Positions 1 through 10,594 of a stretch of 64,000 bases of DNA are shown here, one piece after another (within the stretch, counting starts at the first letter, position 1; every line of letters starts with the position of its first letter). The translations under genes were made by a program, and so were the position numbers. Where the stretch lies: contig OX465283.1 of assembly GCA_949987705.1 (NCBI GenBank), positions 4,010,207 to 4,074,206 of the forward strand, given 5' to 3'. Origin of the DNA: Thereva unica. Its lineage: Eukaryota > Arthropoda > Insecta > Diptera > Therevidae. The notes beneath the pieces were generated by a model that had not been told where the DNA came from, did no database searches, and saw only the letters and a list, made by a program, of their open reading frames with translations.

Positions 1-880
1 GCAAGCGCTTGGTGCAAGCACTTCTTCAGTGTGCAAGCAACTTCCACACAATTGCACCAAGGTTGGAAACGAAAGTATCCAATGAACCAGGAAAACATTA
101 CATCGCAATTTTCCTTATTTTTCTCTCTACGCCCTCCATTAAAAGCGAATCCAGATAAATTATTAATGATATCAGAAACGAAATCAATACGACAAAAAAG
201 CGTGACCAAATTTCAATGATTTTCCCAGCAATTGTTCGGCCGATTCAACCTGTCACAAGAGAGACCGCGTGTGTTTCAAGTCGTAAAATTTACGAAATTT
301 AAAATTATAGTAAAAATTATCTAAAAAAGGAGAAGACGCCGCCAGGTGTCACTGCCGAAATTCGTGAGGTCGTTCATTTTCCAAACACAAAACAGACGAA
401 AGTAAAGCCTTGAACTTGACTCAGGAAATGTTTTCTCAATCGCCAATTTTGGCGGTGGTTGGAGGTGATTGGACTCTTCGCATTTTTTTTTGGATTTCTA
501 AAGATTTTTGTTTTCAAATTATGTGGAAAGATTTTATGCTTTTTTGTGGGGTTATATTTTAGCATAGAAAATGGTAGGAGGTACGTCGACGGCAAGTTGG
601 TGTTATAGTTGTAATTTACAAGTTTCTGGAAGACTATTGACCTCATAAAACTGAGAAAGCGGAGATTTTGAAAGAAATTGTTGTGGGTTTATGGAAGTTG
701 CTCTATTTTTTGGTAGCTTTACAAGGTTAAAAAAAATGTTATAGAAAAATATTTATACAGTTTTTGGTTGCAGTAAATATTATAACAAAAAGCATCAAAT
801 TTGAACTGAGGATATGCTCAGTAGATTCAAGATGATCGTTTTCTTTACACTATTGAGCTGCTGCCCTGCCAGTTTGTATC
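1..880. other. AT-rich sequence without a recognised gene
   Basis: Only short chance reading frames are present (the longest is about 90 codons on the minus strand at 374-646, low complexity and rich in Asn, Lys and Phe). I see no splice-bounded coding segment, no transposon protein and no tRNA signature. It is treated as intergenic or intronic. Confidence 0.5.
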
Positions 881-895
881 TACACGGTGGAGCGT

Positions 896-1075
896 TGGAG
901 CAGCCAATACTGACTTTCGCTTAGCTCCGTCGTCATGCAGTCCCAAATCCAGAGTGTGAAAGGAGTAGGGTGGTCGAAAAAACTAGGCAAGAAACGGCAT
1001 AAAACATCCGTTGTGGGGACGTCCCGCTCGGACCGCCAACTAACAGATCAAAGAAGAAGAAGAAGAAGAGCTTCT
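896..1075 (+). mobile_element. RTE-like LINE family C, internally deleted copy (5'UTR joined to 3' end)
   Basis: The left part (about 896-1010) matches the leader of the family C copy at 35590-35690: both share CCGTCGTC, a CCCAA.TCCAG stretch and AAACTAGGCAAGAAACG. The right part (about 1013-1075) matches the 3' ends of the copies at 16850 and 55590 (GGGGACGTCCCGCT, then CAGCTAACGGATCAAAG-like sequence and a GAA-repeat tail). The whole ORF is missing, so this is a short deletion derivative. The GAA-type tail fits the short microsatellite tails of RTE-clade LINEs. Confidence 0.6.
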
Positions 1076-1141
1076 CTTTACTCTTAAATTTTTAGTTTCT
1101 TAATTTATCGCTCCCAACAAAACTAGATCATAGCTCTCAAT

Positions 1142-1410
1142 CAAACTAGGTGCCTGTGGTTCTGCGGTTGCCCAGCTCCGGTGTCCCTCAAGGTGCCATT
1201 CTCGGACCACTTCTATTCAGAATTTTTATAAATGATCTTCGTTGAGTGGAAATGGAGTGTAAGATTCATATGTACGCTGATTGATTATTATATATGCGTC
1301 AAAACGGCCAAATTCTTTCTTGTGTAGATAAGATTACCACAGATATCGGTCTTATAGCATGCTAGTTGACGTTTAGTTAAATCCATCGAAGCCGCTTGTA
1401 TTTTTTTTTT
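1142..1410 (+). mobile_element. CR1/jockey-type reverse transcriptase fragment
   Basis: In one frame the sequence reads a typical RT palm stretch, SGVPQGAILGPLLF followed by IFINDL, then CKIHMYAD where intact elements have YADD. In-frame stops follow (after INDLR and right after YAD), and a following LNPSK-like motif is in another frame. It is a decayed LINE RT fragment of about 270 bp with no ends identified. Confidence 0.6.
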
Positions 1411-1474
1411 CTTTCAGATCCCTTGTATTTTTTTCTTTCTTTTCGTTCTACCAGAAATTGTTTTGCATGGGGCA

Positions 1475-1640
1475 ACTCTTTCTTGACCTAGAACAACGTG
1501 GAGGAGAACCCTACTAGCAGAAGCCGCAACAACTAGGAGATCCTGGTCCGAGCTGAGAGCTGTCGCGCAAAACAGAGTCCGCTGGAGGGCAACTGTTTCC
1601 GCCCTATGTCCCATGAGGGATTAAAGGAGCGCAATGATGA
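1475..1640 (+). mobile_element. RTE-like LINE family B, 3' end
   Basis: Nearly the same as the 3' end of the larger copy at 44980-45115 (shared GAACAA.GTGGAGGAG, CAGAAGCCGCAAC-like sequence and CATGAGGGATTAAAGG). The encoded piece is the TWRRTLL...WR..V tail of RTE endonuclease/RT polyproteins, which matches insect 'craniofacial development protein 2-like' annotations. It is 5'-truncated and ends in a GATGAAATGATGAA-like tail. Confidence 0.6.
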
Positions 1641-1644
1641 AATG

Positions 1645-2395
1645 ATGAACTCTTTCTTGGGTAGAGAAAGAAACAAATCTAGGTGTTGTTCTGAATTTGT
1701 ATCGGTATGACCGGCTGTGACCATAAGGCCATTTCTTCGCGAAGGACCATGCAAAATAAATTTTACTCCAGAGCCATGATCCCTCGTCTAGGAATACAAT
1801 AGCTTGTCACTGTTATTGTAAGCAAAACCTGTGAGGACTGGCCTTATATATTTAGTAAAAGCCTTCCTCCTACTTCATCTTATGGATAACCTATTATCCA
1901 TTTTCCCTCTCTAAACTCGTTTTATGCCAGAAAGGTTAAGGTAGTCTTTAATAATTGTGTAGCCTTTTTCTATAAGTTACGCCGTGTTGACCACAGCTTA
2001 CCTTATCTGAATTCACCCGAGTAAAAGTAAGACTCGCCCGACAGGCATACGACGTCCATACGCCTGTATGGCACCCCAAGCAGGTAGGCATCGTACCCCA
2101 AACAATCGCATCGCTTGAGTAAAAATTATACTTTTCCAAATCATCAATAAATTACTCAACGAACTCCCCAAACGAAACACGGTACGCTCACGCTTTTTCA
2201 AGACTAAAGACATCAAAATTGGGGCTTTATAAAATTGTTTAGGACGAACAAAACGGGCAATTATCTTCGTGACCACACAGGATTTCATTAACATACCCAA
2301 TAGACCGGTTTTCGTTCAATTGAATAGGTCAAGCAGCATTGGATGTGGTTAATACTAAGTTGGGAGACCACTGGGTAAAACGACATTCGCAATGG
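1645..2395. other. no gene recognised
   Basis: Two overlapping minus-strand frames (1948-2139 and 2013-2300) have no recognisable motif and no mutual homology. I assign nothing here. Confidence 0.4.
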
Positions 2396-2399
2396 TCGA

Positions 2400-3495
2400 T
2401 TTTTTTTTGATGTGATAGTCTAAGCTAAGGTGTCACCCTTTATACTACTACCGTGCAATTTCCAGTAGTAAGCTTAGCTCGAAGGATAGAAAGAAGGATA
2501 GAATAGGTTAGGGTGAGTCAGGGGGTGTTGGAGGAAATGGCGATGAACCTTGCGTTTGAACTCTTGGGTGTTAATGAGTCAATTGAAGAGTACATGGCGC
2601 TATCACCAATAAGTTTGAGAACGCGGCTTTGCACCTTGTCCAGCCAAGCTAAGGTGGTTTTTGGGGCCCCGGCACAAATATACGAGTTGTATTCGAGGCG
2701 GGGACGAATGTAGGACTTGTAGATTGTAGCCCTGGCCAACGGCTGAAGGAAGAATTTACATGTTTTAAGGAGTTCCAGGCATTGTGATGCTTGTTTAGCA
2801 ATTTGGAATATGTGGTTATTCTAGCGCAATCTTCGGCTAATGTTATGTCTAGGATGTTTAGAGACGGTTCTGCCGTTACGATCTTATTGTCCACTGAAAT
2901 AGAAGATCGGTCGGTGCAAGTTTTATTGGAGATGAGACAGTACTTCGTTTTTAATGTATTAAATTCGACACGGTTCTTGAGGCCCCAATCAAGAATTAGT
3001 TCGATGTCCCTGTTGATTGAATTGGACATGAGTTTACGATAATGCAAACAAGGTCTGGCGCGTGCTTGTCCTACAGAATCGAAGCCATAGGAGTAACGTA
3101 GTGTACTGTCGCCGGGCAAGCTGTGGAGTGAGTTGAAGGGGATTGACAGCAGGTCATATATAAAAACTAGGAGAGAGAGCCCTGGGGAACAGCTGCGGAG
3201 ATGGCGTGGGGGTCGGATTCGACGCCATCCAATACCATTGATTGAACGAAAGGAAGCTCTTAATCCAACTCTTTAGAACGAAGTCAATACCAATAGCTTG
3301 GAGTTTAATTAAAAGAGCGGGGTGACATACTCTATCAAAAGCCTTGGACATATTTCGAGCAACCAAGCCAGATTCATCAAATCGGTGTATTCTTTGATCG
3401 AGGTGCTCTGTTAGGCAAACAAGGAGGTCGGCAGTAGATCTTTTTGGTCTAAAGCCGTACCATTTGTCATCTAATATTTGGTGGATATCTCCCAA
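2400..3495 (-). mobile_element. CR1/T1-like LINE, RT domain and 3'UTR fragment
   Basis: Reading leftward from 3495, the frames give the RT motifs YGFRPKRSTADLL, MSKAFDRVCHPALL, LKSWIKSFLS, a FADDSTL equivalent reading PGDSTL near 3110, VEFNTLKTKYCLI, and the thumb region SYIRPRLEYNSYICAGAP near 2650. At least three frame changes separate these blocks, so the RT is a pseudogene. From about 2515 to 2400 follows the family's 3'UTR, which recurs at 13.0, 18.7, 35.3, 48.5 and 60.8 kb. PHD-type ORF1 sequence of what looks like the same family is at 26.7 kb. The clade call (CR1 rather than jockey) is an inference from motif wording. Confidence 0.75.
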
Positions 3496-3499
3496 GTGT

Positions 3500-3975
3500 G
3501 TAATTTCCTAATTTGTTTAGCGCAATATAGTAAAGTAGAATTGTAAATTTCAAAATTTTATATTTCAATAAAATTTGAAGATTTTTGCCTATAACCAACA
3601 TTTGGAAAACTCACAATCACTTGAAATAATTGTTTTAAAAAAATAGTAAAAAAAAAACGCCATCTTTGAGTGAATATGAACAACGCCAATAAACAATTAT
3701 TTTCTAGTAATTCCCAGTGGAAACTTTCAACACTAATTATAATTATTACACACGAAAATATAATTTTAATTGAGTTTTTGAAGACTTTTAAAGGTCATCA
3801 CACCAAGAAGCAACTTTGTGCTCCATGAAATGTTTGGCGGGGACGCAATCTACCCTTTAATTACACGCGGAAAGAAACCGTGTTTTTTATTTAATAATTA
3901 ATGAAATCTTAGGTCGAAGGTTATTTTTAGACTAGGCGACATCAACCAATAAAGTTTGGGGATTTTAAGTCTATT
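3500..3975. other. AT-rich intergenic sequence
   Basis: A/T-rich spacer with no open frame above 60 codons and no repeat matched elsewhere in the window. Its right edge contains the target-site copy for the LINE that follows. Confidence 0.5.
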
Positions 3976-3987
3976 ATACATATTTGC

Positions 3988-6900
3988 GGGGGGTCAAATG
4001 GTAGCAATGGCCTCAGGGACCTTTGATGGTGCCGGTACATCAAAGAGATAAATCCTGGGTAACGCCACCTGCGATCTAAGGTCTTCACGATCTAAGATTT
4101 TCCGATATGCTACCGAATCCTACCTCAACCTCCACGAAGATGTAGATTTTACATCGGGTGTCCCCTGGATGCTCTTGTCTACACAAGAGTAACAGACTGA
4201 GGAGGGTGAAAGGCGAGTGCTTCGCGCCTCAAAACGAAGCAAATACCGGACTGGTCCTCCAGGTTGGGGGTTGGGCGGCAGGCTGACAACCTTCCACCGT
4301 AAAAACCTACCCGTCACGAATCCTCAAGGCAGGCCTCGGACAGGACGGACTCAACGGCAACGACTCAGGCAACGGAATATGGAATTCGATTTTGGAACAT
4401 GGAACGTCAGGACGCTCAACAGAACGGGCGCTCTGCGTTCGCTTTTATTACTTCTAAAAAAATATAACATAAAGATCACAGCCCTTCAAGAAACAAAATG
4501 GACCCACAGTGGTATAATGGATCTAAAAACCCACACGGTACTCTCCAGCGGATCATCAAATGGAAGAAGAGAGTTCGGAGTAGCATTCATCATAGAGAAG
4601 GAAATGAAATCTCTGATTCTGGACTTCAAACCAGTCAGCAATAGAATATGCACACTTCGCATTAAAACAAGGCTACATAACATTAGTCTTATAAACGTCC
4701 ACGCGCCCACAGAAGAGAAAACGGATGAGGAGAAAGAGGAATTCTACCAAGAGCTAACAAACACCATCAGGTTAATACCGTCAAACGATATTAAAATGGT
4801 GCTTGGAGATATGAATGCCAAAGTAGGAAAAGAAGAGGAGTTCCTAGGAGTCATAGGAAAGCATAGCCTACACAACGTTACCAATGACAATGGTAGTCGA
4901 TTGATCGATTTCGCAAGCTCAAACGCAATGGTAGTAAGTTCAACAGTGTTCCCGCACAAAGATATACATAAGATGACGTGGCAATCACCAGACGGAGTAA
5001 CTAATAATCAAATTGACCACGTCCTAATTGAAAGAAGAGGGGCCACGAGTATACTGGACGTAAGAACAATGAGAGGAGCGTGCTGTGGCTCGGACCACTA
5101 TCTAGTCAAAGTGAAATTGAGAACCCGGATAGCAACTAAAACGCATAGAGTGCAAACTCAACCAAAATACGATATAGATAAGCTAAAACGGGAAGAAATA
5201 AGAGATGCCTACCAACATGCTGTCGTACAAAACTTGAGAGAGGTAGATGAGCAGCCCAACATCAACGACAAATGGGAACAGGTCAAAAGCAGCATAAAGG
5301 GGGCAGCAGAAGAGGCACTAGGCTGGGCCCCCAGACAGACTAGAATTGATTGGTTCGACCAAGACTGTAGAACCGCAATTGAAGAAAGAAACCAGAGCCA
5401 CCGAGAGTACATCGCAAGGCCAACAAGAGCAAGGATGGAAGTCTTCAAGGAAAAAAGGAAAATTGCAGACAAGCTGTGCAGAAAGAAGAAGAGGGAATAT
5501 CTAAATAGGAAAATCCTACAGATACAGGAAGACTTCAATGAAGGGAGAATTAGACAAGCGTACAAAGGAACTCGCCAGATCACCAATAAGTTCCAGCCAA
5601 GAACGGATATCTGCAAGGACATAGATGGGAACTTGTTGGCAGATCCTGATAGGATAAAGGAAAGGTGGAGAGAGTATTTTCAGAACCTATTGAATCCTAT
5701 CTCCCTATCAAACGAGAATGCAGAGACAGAGGCATTTGTAATTCCCCAAGATAACATCTCAATAGAACCACCAACACTGGATGAGGTGCGGGAAGCTATA
5801 AAAAGGCAGAACAGCAACAAATCGCCTGGCGCCGATGGAATAGCAGCTGAGCTGCTAAAGGAAGGAGGACCCCAACTATTAAGAACATTACACGAACTCA
5901 TATGCACCATCTGGGAGGAAGAAGTTATACCAGAGGACTGGAAGAAAGCCATTATATGTCCAATATACAAGAAAGGAGATAAACTAAACTGCAAAAACTA
6001 CAGAGGCATCTCACTCCTCAGCACCAGCTACAAAATCTTCACAATCCTTGTGAAACAAAAACTGGAACCTATAGCGGAAAGCCTTATAGGAGAATATCAA
6101 GCTGGTTTTAGGACAAACAGGTCAACATCGGATCAACTGCTGACCTTAAGGCAAATTCTGGAGAAAACCTGGGAAAGGAATGTAGATGTATACCAGATAT
6201 TTGTCGACTTTCAACAGGCATATGACTCAATAAACAGAGAGAGGCTATACGAGATCTTATCGGAAATAGGAGTCCCCTCAAAGTTGATACAACTAATCAA
6301 ATGCGCCACAAATAGCTCACTAGCGAAAGTAAGGATCCAAAATGTTGTAACAGAGGAGTTCGAAGTACGTCAAGGGCTTAGACAAGGAGATGGGCTGGCC
6401 CCCATGCTTTTCAACCTGGCCCTAGAATGGGTGATAAGGAAAACGTCAGTCCAGAGAAGTGCATCAATAGCTACCCAGTCGGTACAATTACTTGGATATG
6501 CGGATGACGTAAACATCGTGGGAAGGTCCTTTTTGGCAGCAAAAGAAGTCTATGTTGAATTAAAAGAGGCAGCAAAGGACATAGGCCTGAAGATTAACGA
6601 AGAAAAAACGAAGGTGATGCAACAATCCAGAGCAGGACGATTTAGAATGGGAAGAAATATAACCATCGACGAACATAACCTAGAAGTAGTCGATAAAACA
6701 GTCTACCTTGGGTCTACTATCACAAAAAGAAACGAAGAAAAAGAAGAAATAACTAGAAGAATACTACTGGCTAATAGAGCCTTTTATGCCCAAAAACAAA
6801 TCCTGCACTCAAGATTTGTGCACAGGAAAACGAAACTCTCACTCTACAAAACAGTAATACGACCAGTACTGTGTTATGGTAGCGAGACTTGGACTATGAC

Positions 6901-7307
6901 CCAGGACATAGAGGAACGAGTCAACAGGTTCGAGAGGAAAATTCTCAGATGCATAATAGGCCCAATCAGAGAGGATGGAATATGGCGAAGAAGATACAAC
7001 AACGAGTTGTATGAAATTTTTGACGACCCACAACTCTCAACTTTAATAAAAATCAACAGATTGAGACTAGCCGGCCACGTGATCAGGATGGAGGACAATC
7101 GCATCCCAAAACGGCTTATGGCATCAGAAATTTCGGGAAGTAGGCCAGTAGGTAGACCCAGGAGGAGATGGATAGACTCTGTGACGGCTGACGCAGAGTC
7201 AATGCTCAACATCCGGAACTGGAGACATGCTGCAAGGGACCGTCAAACTTGGAGAAATGCCCTAGAGGAGGCCAAGGCTCGATTTGGGCTGTAGCGCCAT
7301 TGGATGG
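3988..7307 (+). mobile_element. full-length RTE-type LINE (family A) with target-site duplication
   Basis: The 12-base word ATACATATTTGC occurs immediately before the element (3976-3987) and again immediately after it (7308-7319), which is the expected target-site duplication. The element is 3320 bp: a leader of about 390 bp, one intact ORF, and a 13-bp 3' stub ending in GGATGG-like repeats. Short tetranucleotide tails of this kind are known for RTE-clade LINEs. The intact ORF and exact TSD indicate a recent insertion. A truncated inverted copy lies at 31.3-32.07 kb and a 90-bp RT scrap at 39.4 kb. Confidence 0.9.
4379..7294 (+). CDS. RTE-clade endonuclease/reverse transcriptase polyprotein (971 aa, intact)
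   Basis: This is the retrotransposition enzyme of the surrounding LINE: an apurinic-type endonuclease nicks the target DNA and the RT primes on it. From the ATG at 4379, the endonuclease occupies about residues 1-245 (FGTWNVRTL near the start, ALQETKW, VLGDMNAKVG, NQIDHVLIE, GSDHYLVKVK). The RT follows from about residue 430 (NKSPGADGIAAELL near 480, [56 protein letters not shown]). The catalytic YADD is at residues 707-710. The C-terminus has RLAGHVIRMED and GRPRRRWIDSV; no RNase H is present, as usual for RTE. The frame is open upstream to 4193 but has no earlier ATG. There is no internal stop, so the copy could be autonomous. Confidence 0.93.
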   Translation: MEFDFGTWNVRTLNRTGALRSLLLLLKKYNIKITALQETKWTHSGIMDLKTHTVLSSGSSNGRREFGVAFIIEKEMKSLILDFKPVSNRICTLRIKTRLHNISLINVHAPTEEKTDEEKEEFYQELTNTIRLIPSNDIKMVLGDMNAKVGKEEEFLGVIGKHSLHNVTNDNGSRLIDFASSNAMVVSSTVFPHKDIHKMTWQSPDGVTNNQIDHVLIERRGATSILDVRTMRGACCGSDHYLVKVKLRTRIATKTHRVQTQPKYDIDKLKREEIRDAYQHAVVQNLREVDEQPNINDKWEQVKSSIKGAAEEALGWAPRQTRIDWFDQDCRTAIEERNQSHREYIARPTRARMEVFKEKRKIADKLCRKKKREYLNRKILQIQEDFNEGRIRQAYKGTRQITNKFQPRTDICKDIDGNLLADPDRIKERWREYFQNLLNPISLSNENAETEAFVIPQDNISIEPPTLDEVREAIKRQNSNKSPGADGIAAELLKEGGPQLLRTLHELICTIWEEEVIPEDWKKAIICPIYKKGDKLNCKNYRGISLLSTSYKIFTILVKQKLEPIAESLIGEYQAGFRTNRSTSDQLLTLRQILEKTWERNVDVYQIFVDFQQAYDSINRERLYEILSEIGVPSKLIQLIKCATNSSLAKVRIQNVVTEEFEVRQGLRQGDGLAPMLFNLALEWVIRKTSVQRSASIATQSVQLLGYADDVNIVGRSFLAAKEVYVELKEAAKDIGLKINEEKTKVMQQSRAGRFRMGRNITIDEHNLEVVDKTVYLGSTITKRNEEKEEITRRILLANRAFYAQKQILHSRFVHRKTKLSLYKTVIRPVLCYGSETWTMTQDIEERVNRFERKILRCIIGPIREDGIWRRRYNNELYEIFDDPQLSTLIKINRLRLAGHVIRMEDNRIPKRLMASEISGSRPVGRPRRRWIDSVTADAESMLNIRNWRHAARDRQTWRNALEEAKARFGL

Positions 7308-7319
7308 ATACATATTTGC

Positions 7320-8100
7320 TTGGAAATTTGGTGAATTTATAAATTGTGGTGATTTTATAAATTGCATTAATTAAAATTTGGGAATCACGAAAAATTTTGT
7401 ATACGTAATGTAACGGAAACAAGTTTTAATTTAAAATACACGGGCTTGGTGCTGTTCCAGCTCCCAACCTCGCCGTCTTGTTTGAAATACTATATTGTCA
7501 GCCGATGGGGAACGTCTGGCCTTAATCGCCGATGCTGCTGTCAACAATCCTGTGTCCACTTCACTCACTGCAAAGCCTCTTGAAGTGTTTGGGTTTGTTT
7601 TTGGTGTGATAGACTTGGCGCCGGCCGATCTTGGTTGATAGCGGTCATCGTGGTATGGATACGCCAAGTAGCCTGGGTTATTTCGTCAGCTTCTGGGGCA
7701 TTCTGCCGGTCTTATGCCTTGTCAGATTATCTCCTTAAGCATTCTTTCGTCGCTCATCCTTTGCTGCAAGTGCTTCTAAATTTTCTGCCTCCTCTCTGCA
7801 ACCTGTGAGTAAGTAATAGCCTGATAGTCGTGTAATTGTTGCTCACCTTCCATTGTGGCTCCCTCGAATCGTCCATTATGGAATGGATCTCTTGCATTCG
7901 TATGTCTACTGTCTCACTCCTATTAGCCCAATCTGATAAAAATAGCTGGGGCTATGTCGAATGTTTTGGGCGCAGTCTTTCTACCATACCTCAAAGCTGC
8001 GTTATAGCTTTGGCCGTATATCTTGCCTAGCTGAATGAGGACGAATCTATTTCCTAGCATCGCATCTTACTTCCATGGTTCGGTTCCCGCACGAGTATAC
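7320..8100. other. no gene recognised
   Basis: A minus-strand frame at 7431-7667 (78 codons) has balanced composition but no motif I know, and no splice context. It may be an old transposon scrap. The rest up to the LOA fragment is featureless. Confidence 0.4.
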
Positions 8101-8209
8101 CTTTAGACAGAAGCAAACACCGTGTTTAACCACGAAGCTATTGGGGAGGCGATTAGATCGTTCAACCCATACAAGTCCCCTGGAACAGACGGAATCTATC
8201 CCATTCTGC

Positions 8210-8945
8210 TATAGGAGCAGCGTTGCCAACCCAAATTTAGAAAAATGTGTAGACTTGAGTTGTACGTACGTAGATCTCATAAAAACCTGCCATTAAAAAT
8301 TCGCAGATCTACGTACTAATTTCTTATGTACATATTCTAGTCGAAGAAAAATGCCAATGCCGATATCAGACTGATATGTCTAGAAGAATTGTCTGTAGAA
8401 GCAATTTGGAAACTAGCATTTGTTATTATAAAATTACCCGCAGATAAGTATCGACATGACCTTATGGTAATGGGTTGAGACAGGTAAACCAGACGGAAAT
8501 CAGAAATTCTAAAAAAAAGTGACAAAAACATACAAAATAATCTCTGTATTTTGTATTTGCAAAAATTGCCGTACATGCATAAAGTACAGAATTTCTTGTG
8601 TGAAGAAGCAAAACAACTTACAGATTCGGAAGGAAATCTATAAAGTTGTTACATGTTTTGTTTAAATTTGTACATTTTGGTATTAAATAATTTTAATTGA
8701 TCTTCTGTTGGCTCTGAATTTTTTTTAATGCGCTTTTCAAACTAAGATTTCAATATTTGCTTAAATTATATGAAAAGAAATTTTAATAAATCGTTAAATT
8801 CTTACTTGCAAACAATAATTTTTTTTTTGTAAAATTTAATTGAAAATACGTAGATTTAGAAGTCGATGCTCGTAGGTTTGCTGGAAAGGACTAAAATACG
8901 TAGATCTACACAAAAAGAAGTAGAGTTGGCAACGCTGTATAGGAG
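8210..8945. mobile_element. hAT-type MITE with perfect 8-bp TSD
   Basis: The element proper is 8218-8937 (720 bp). It begins CAGCGTTGCCAAC and ends GTTGGCAACGCTG, a perfect 13-bp terminal inverted repeat of the CA..G hAT type. It is flanked by TATAGGAG at 8210-8217 and 8938-8945, the 8-bp duplication typical of hAT. Subterminal copies of TACGTAGATCT-like words in both orientations lie near both ends (about 8265, 8305, 8850 and 8895) and are plausible transposase sites. It contains no transposase, so it is non-autonomous. It interrupts the LOA RT reading, which resumes on the other side. Confidence 0.9.
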
Positions 8946-9065
8946 TGCTGCGACCCTTCACTCCCTTATTAGGCAAAATATTCAGGGCTTCCTTCGCACA
9001 TGGTTACATCCCATCCGTCTGGAGGAACGTCAAAATAACATTTATACCTAAGCCAGGGGACGAAC

Positions 9066-9675
9066 TGGCTAGGAAAGGGGCGACCGCTACTCTCCTTCCA
9101 GGAAAGGAAAGAGTTGGTATGCCTTGGGCCACTTTTAAACTCCAATGTAAACAGCACACAATGCAACAAGCAGAAAAGCATTGGAGAGATCTTAATAAAT
9201 GCGCCGTGGCCAAATTAACCTGGCCCTCTTATGAACTCAGGCGGACCACCTCGCTGCTGAGCCTCGGTAGACAAGACCTCTCAGCTATAGCGGGAGTGTT
9301 GACCGGACACTGTCTGATAGGGACGCATGCGACCCGCTTAGGTCTTGAGACCTACTATTTTTGCAGAAGCTCGAAGAACCCGGACGAGGAAGAAAGTGTA
9401 CTTCATCTTTTCTGTCACTGCCCAGCCCTAAGCAGAAGGAGATTAACCTCATTTGGTGACCCCTTTCTAAGAACGCTTGCAGAGATCGGGAAGATTGGGA
9501 TCCTTCAACATAGAAGATATATTACTTCCTCGAGATGGTTTAGCGAAGAAACGACACTTGAACATCAGGCTTAAAATGGGATCACTATGTCATCACAATG
9601 GGCCTACCCTTTGGCCTAAGTGTATGAGCTCAAACCAACAGCTCAGCAATATCTAACCTAACCTAACCTAAGTCT
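9066..9675 (+). mobile_element. LOA-like LINE copy 2, 5'-truncated (RNase H end and 3' tail)
   Basis: The reading frame ends at 9574 and encodes the C-terminal region of a LOA/R1-type LINE: AEKHWRDLNKC, RRTTSLLSLGRQDLSAIAGVLTGHCLIG, and a zinc-knuckle-like C-x-S...H-L-F-C-H-C-PAL. A 3'UTR of about 75 bp then runs into CTAACCTAACCTAACCTAA at about 9655-9672, a pentanucleotide tail. It sits between FIPKPG and ISLSSF of copy 1, which in related LINEs are about 10 residues apart. It therefore looks like an insertion into copy 1. The left edge is approximate. Confidence 0.6.
9654..9672. repeat. CCTAA pentanucleotide tail
   Basis: Three to four tandem CCTAA units, which is the complement of the insect TTAGG telomere motif. 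Given its place directly after a LINE 3'UTR, it is most simply the LINE's own 3' tail rather than an interstitial telomere. Confidence 0.7.
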
Positions 9676-10594
9676 CTCGTCTTTTGCCTGGAAGGCAATG
9701 GAGAAAATTGTCGACTGGACTATATCTTTAACGCCAACCACTAAGCTCCTATCAGCTTGTGTACTAGGCGGGCAAGTCCACTGAGACAGTACTGCACAAT
9801 CGTGTATTCAGGCTGGAATACGCAGCTCTAAACCAAGGAGTTACGCTAACGGCCTTCCTCGATATCGAGGGAGCTTTCGACAATACATCCTTTGATACTA
9901 TAGCTAGAGCTCTAAGTAGACGCAGTCTAAGTAGCACTTTCAGGGAGGAGTTTTATCTCTACTTCTCTGGTGCCTTGTTGTAGATGAACTCCTAGAGCTT
10001 CCCGACTTTTCGCTCAAGGTTACGCTGACGATGTCGTCATAGTAGTTACAGGTGAAACTGAAGGAGCCATGTCAAGGCGCCTGCGGCAGATACTAGATCT
10101 GGTTTCTAGCTGGTGCGAGAGCGTAGTACTAAAAGTCAATCCCGACAAAACGATTCTGGTTCCTTTCACCAGGAACCGATCACTACCGGGACTACTTGGA
10201 GCCTACATGCGCAGGCAGAACTATAGGCTTTTCATAACAAGCCAAATATTTAAGAGTGACGCTAGATTCCAAGCTTAACAGGAACCAGCACATGGACACT
10301 CTGATGAGCAGAACGCGCAGATCCCTGTGGGTTTGCCGCAGAGCTTGTGGTTCCACATGGGGTTTGCAACTGAAAACCATGTATTGGATATACACCACCA
10401 TCATTAGGCCCATGGTAACTTATGGAGCTTTAGTTTGGTGGCACAGAACGACGCTTAAGGGTTTCATAACTAATATAAGCAAAATTCAAAGAATGGCCTG
10501 CTCCTCCATCACTGGATTTCAATTGCATTTATTCAAACCAAGCATTAGGTATTCAAACATAGTCTCATATAATAAAATTTATTATTATTAAAAT

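Larger units (their letters stand above)
8105..10530 (+). mobile_element. LOA-like LINE copy 1 (RT region), interrupted twice
   Basis: The LINE reading starts at about 8105 (NHEAIGEAIRSFNPYKSPGTDGIYP) and is broken by a hAT MITE at 8218-8937. It resumes at 8946 (RASFAHGYIPSVWRNVKITFIPKPG) to about 9060. It appears to resume again at about 9676 with ISLSSFALKAMEKIVD, then STETVLHNRVFRLEYAAL, TAFLDIEGAFDNTSFD, the catalytic QGYADDVVIV near 10025, VLKVNPDKTILVPFTR, LGVTLDSKL-type sequence and IYTTIIRPMVTYGALVWW to about 10530. Stops and frameshifts are present. Wording and RNase H association fit the LOA/R1 group. The sequence between 9066 and 9675 belongs to a second copy. Confidence 0.75.

Noticed and set aside
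7431..7667. 78-codon minus-strand frame with protein-like composition
   Set aside because: No recognised motif, no splice or promoter context, and it lies between transposons; not enough to call a gene.
9654..9672. Interstitial telomere array
   Set aside because: Only three to four units directly after a LINE 3'UTR; best explained as the LINE tail.
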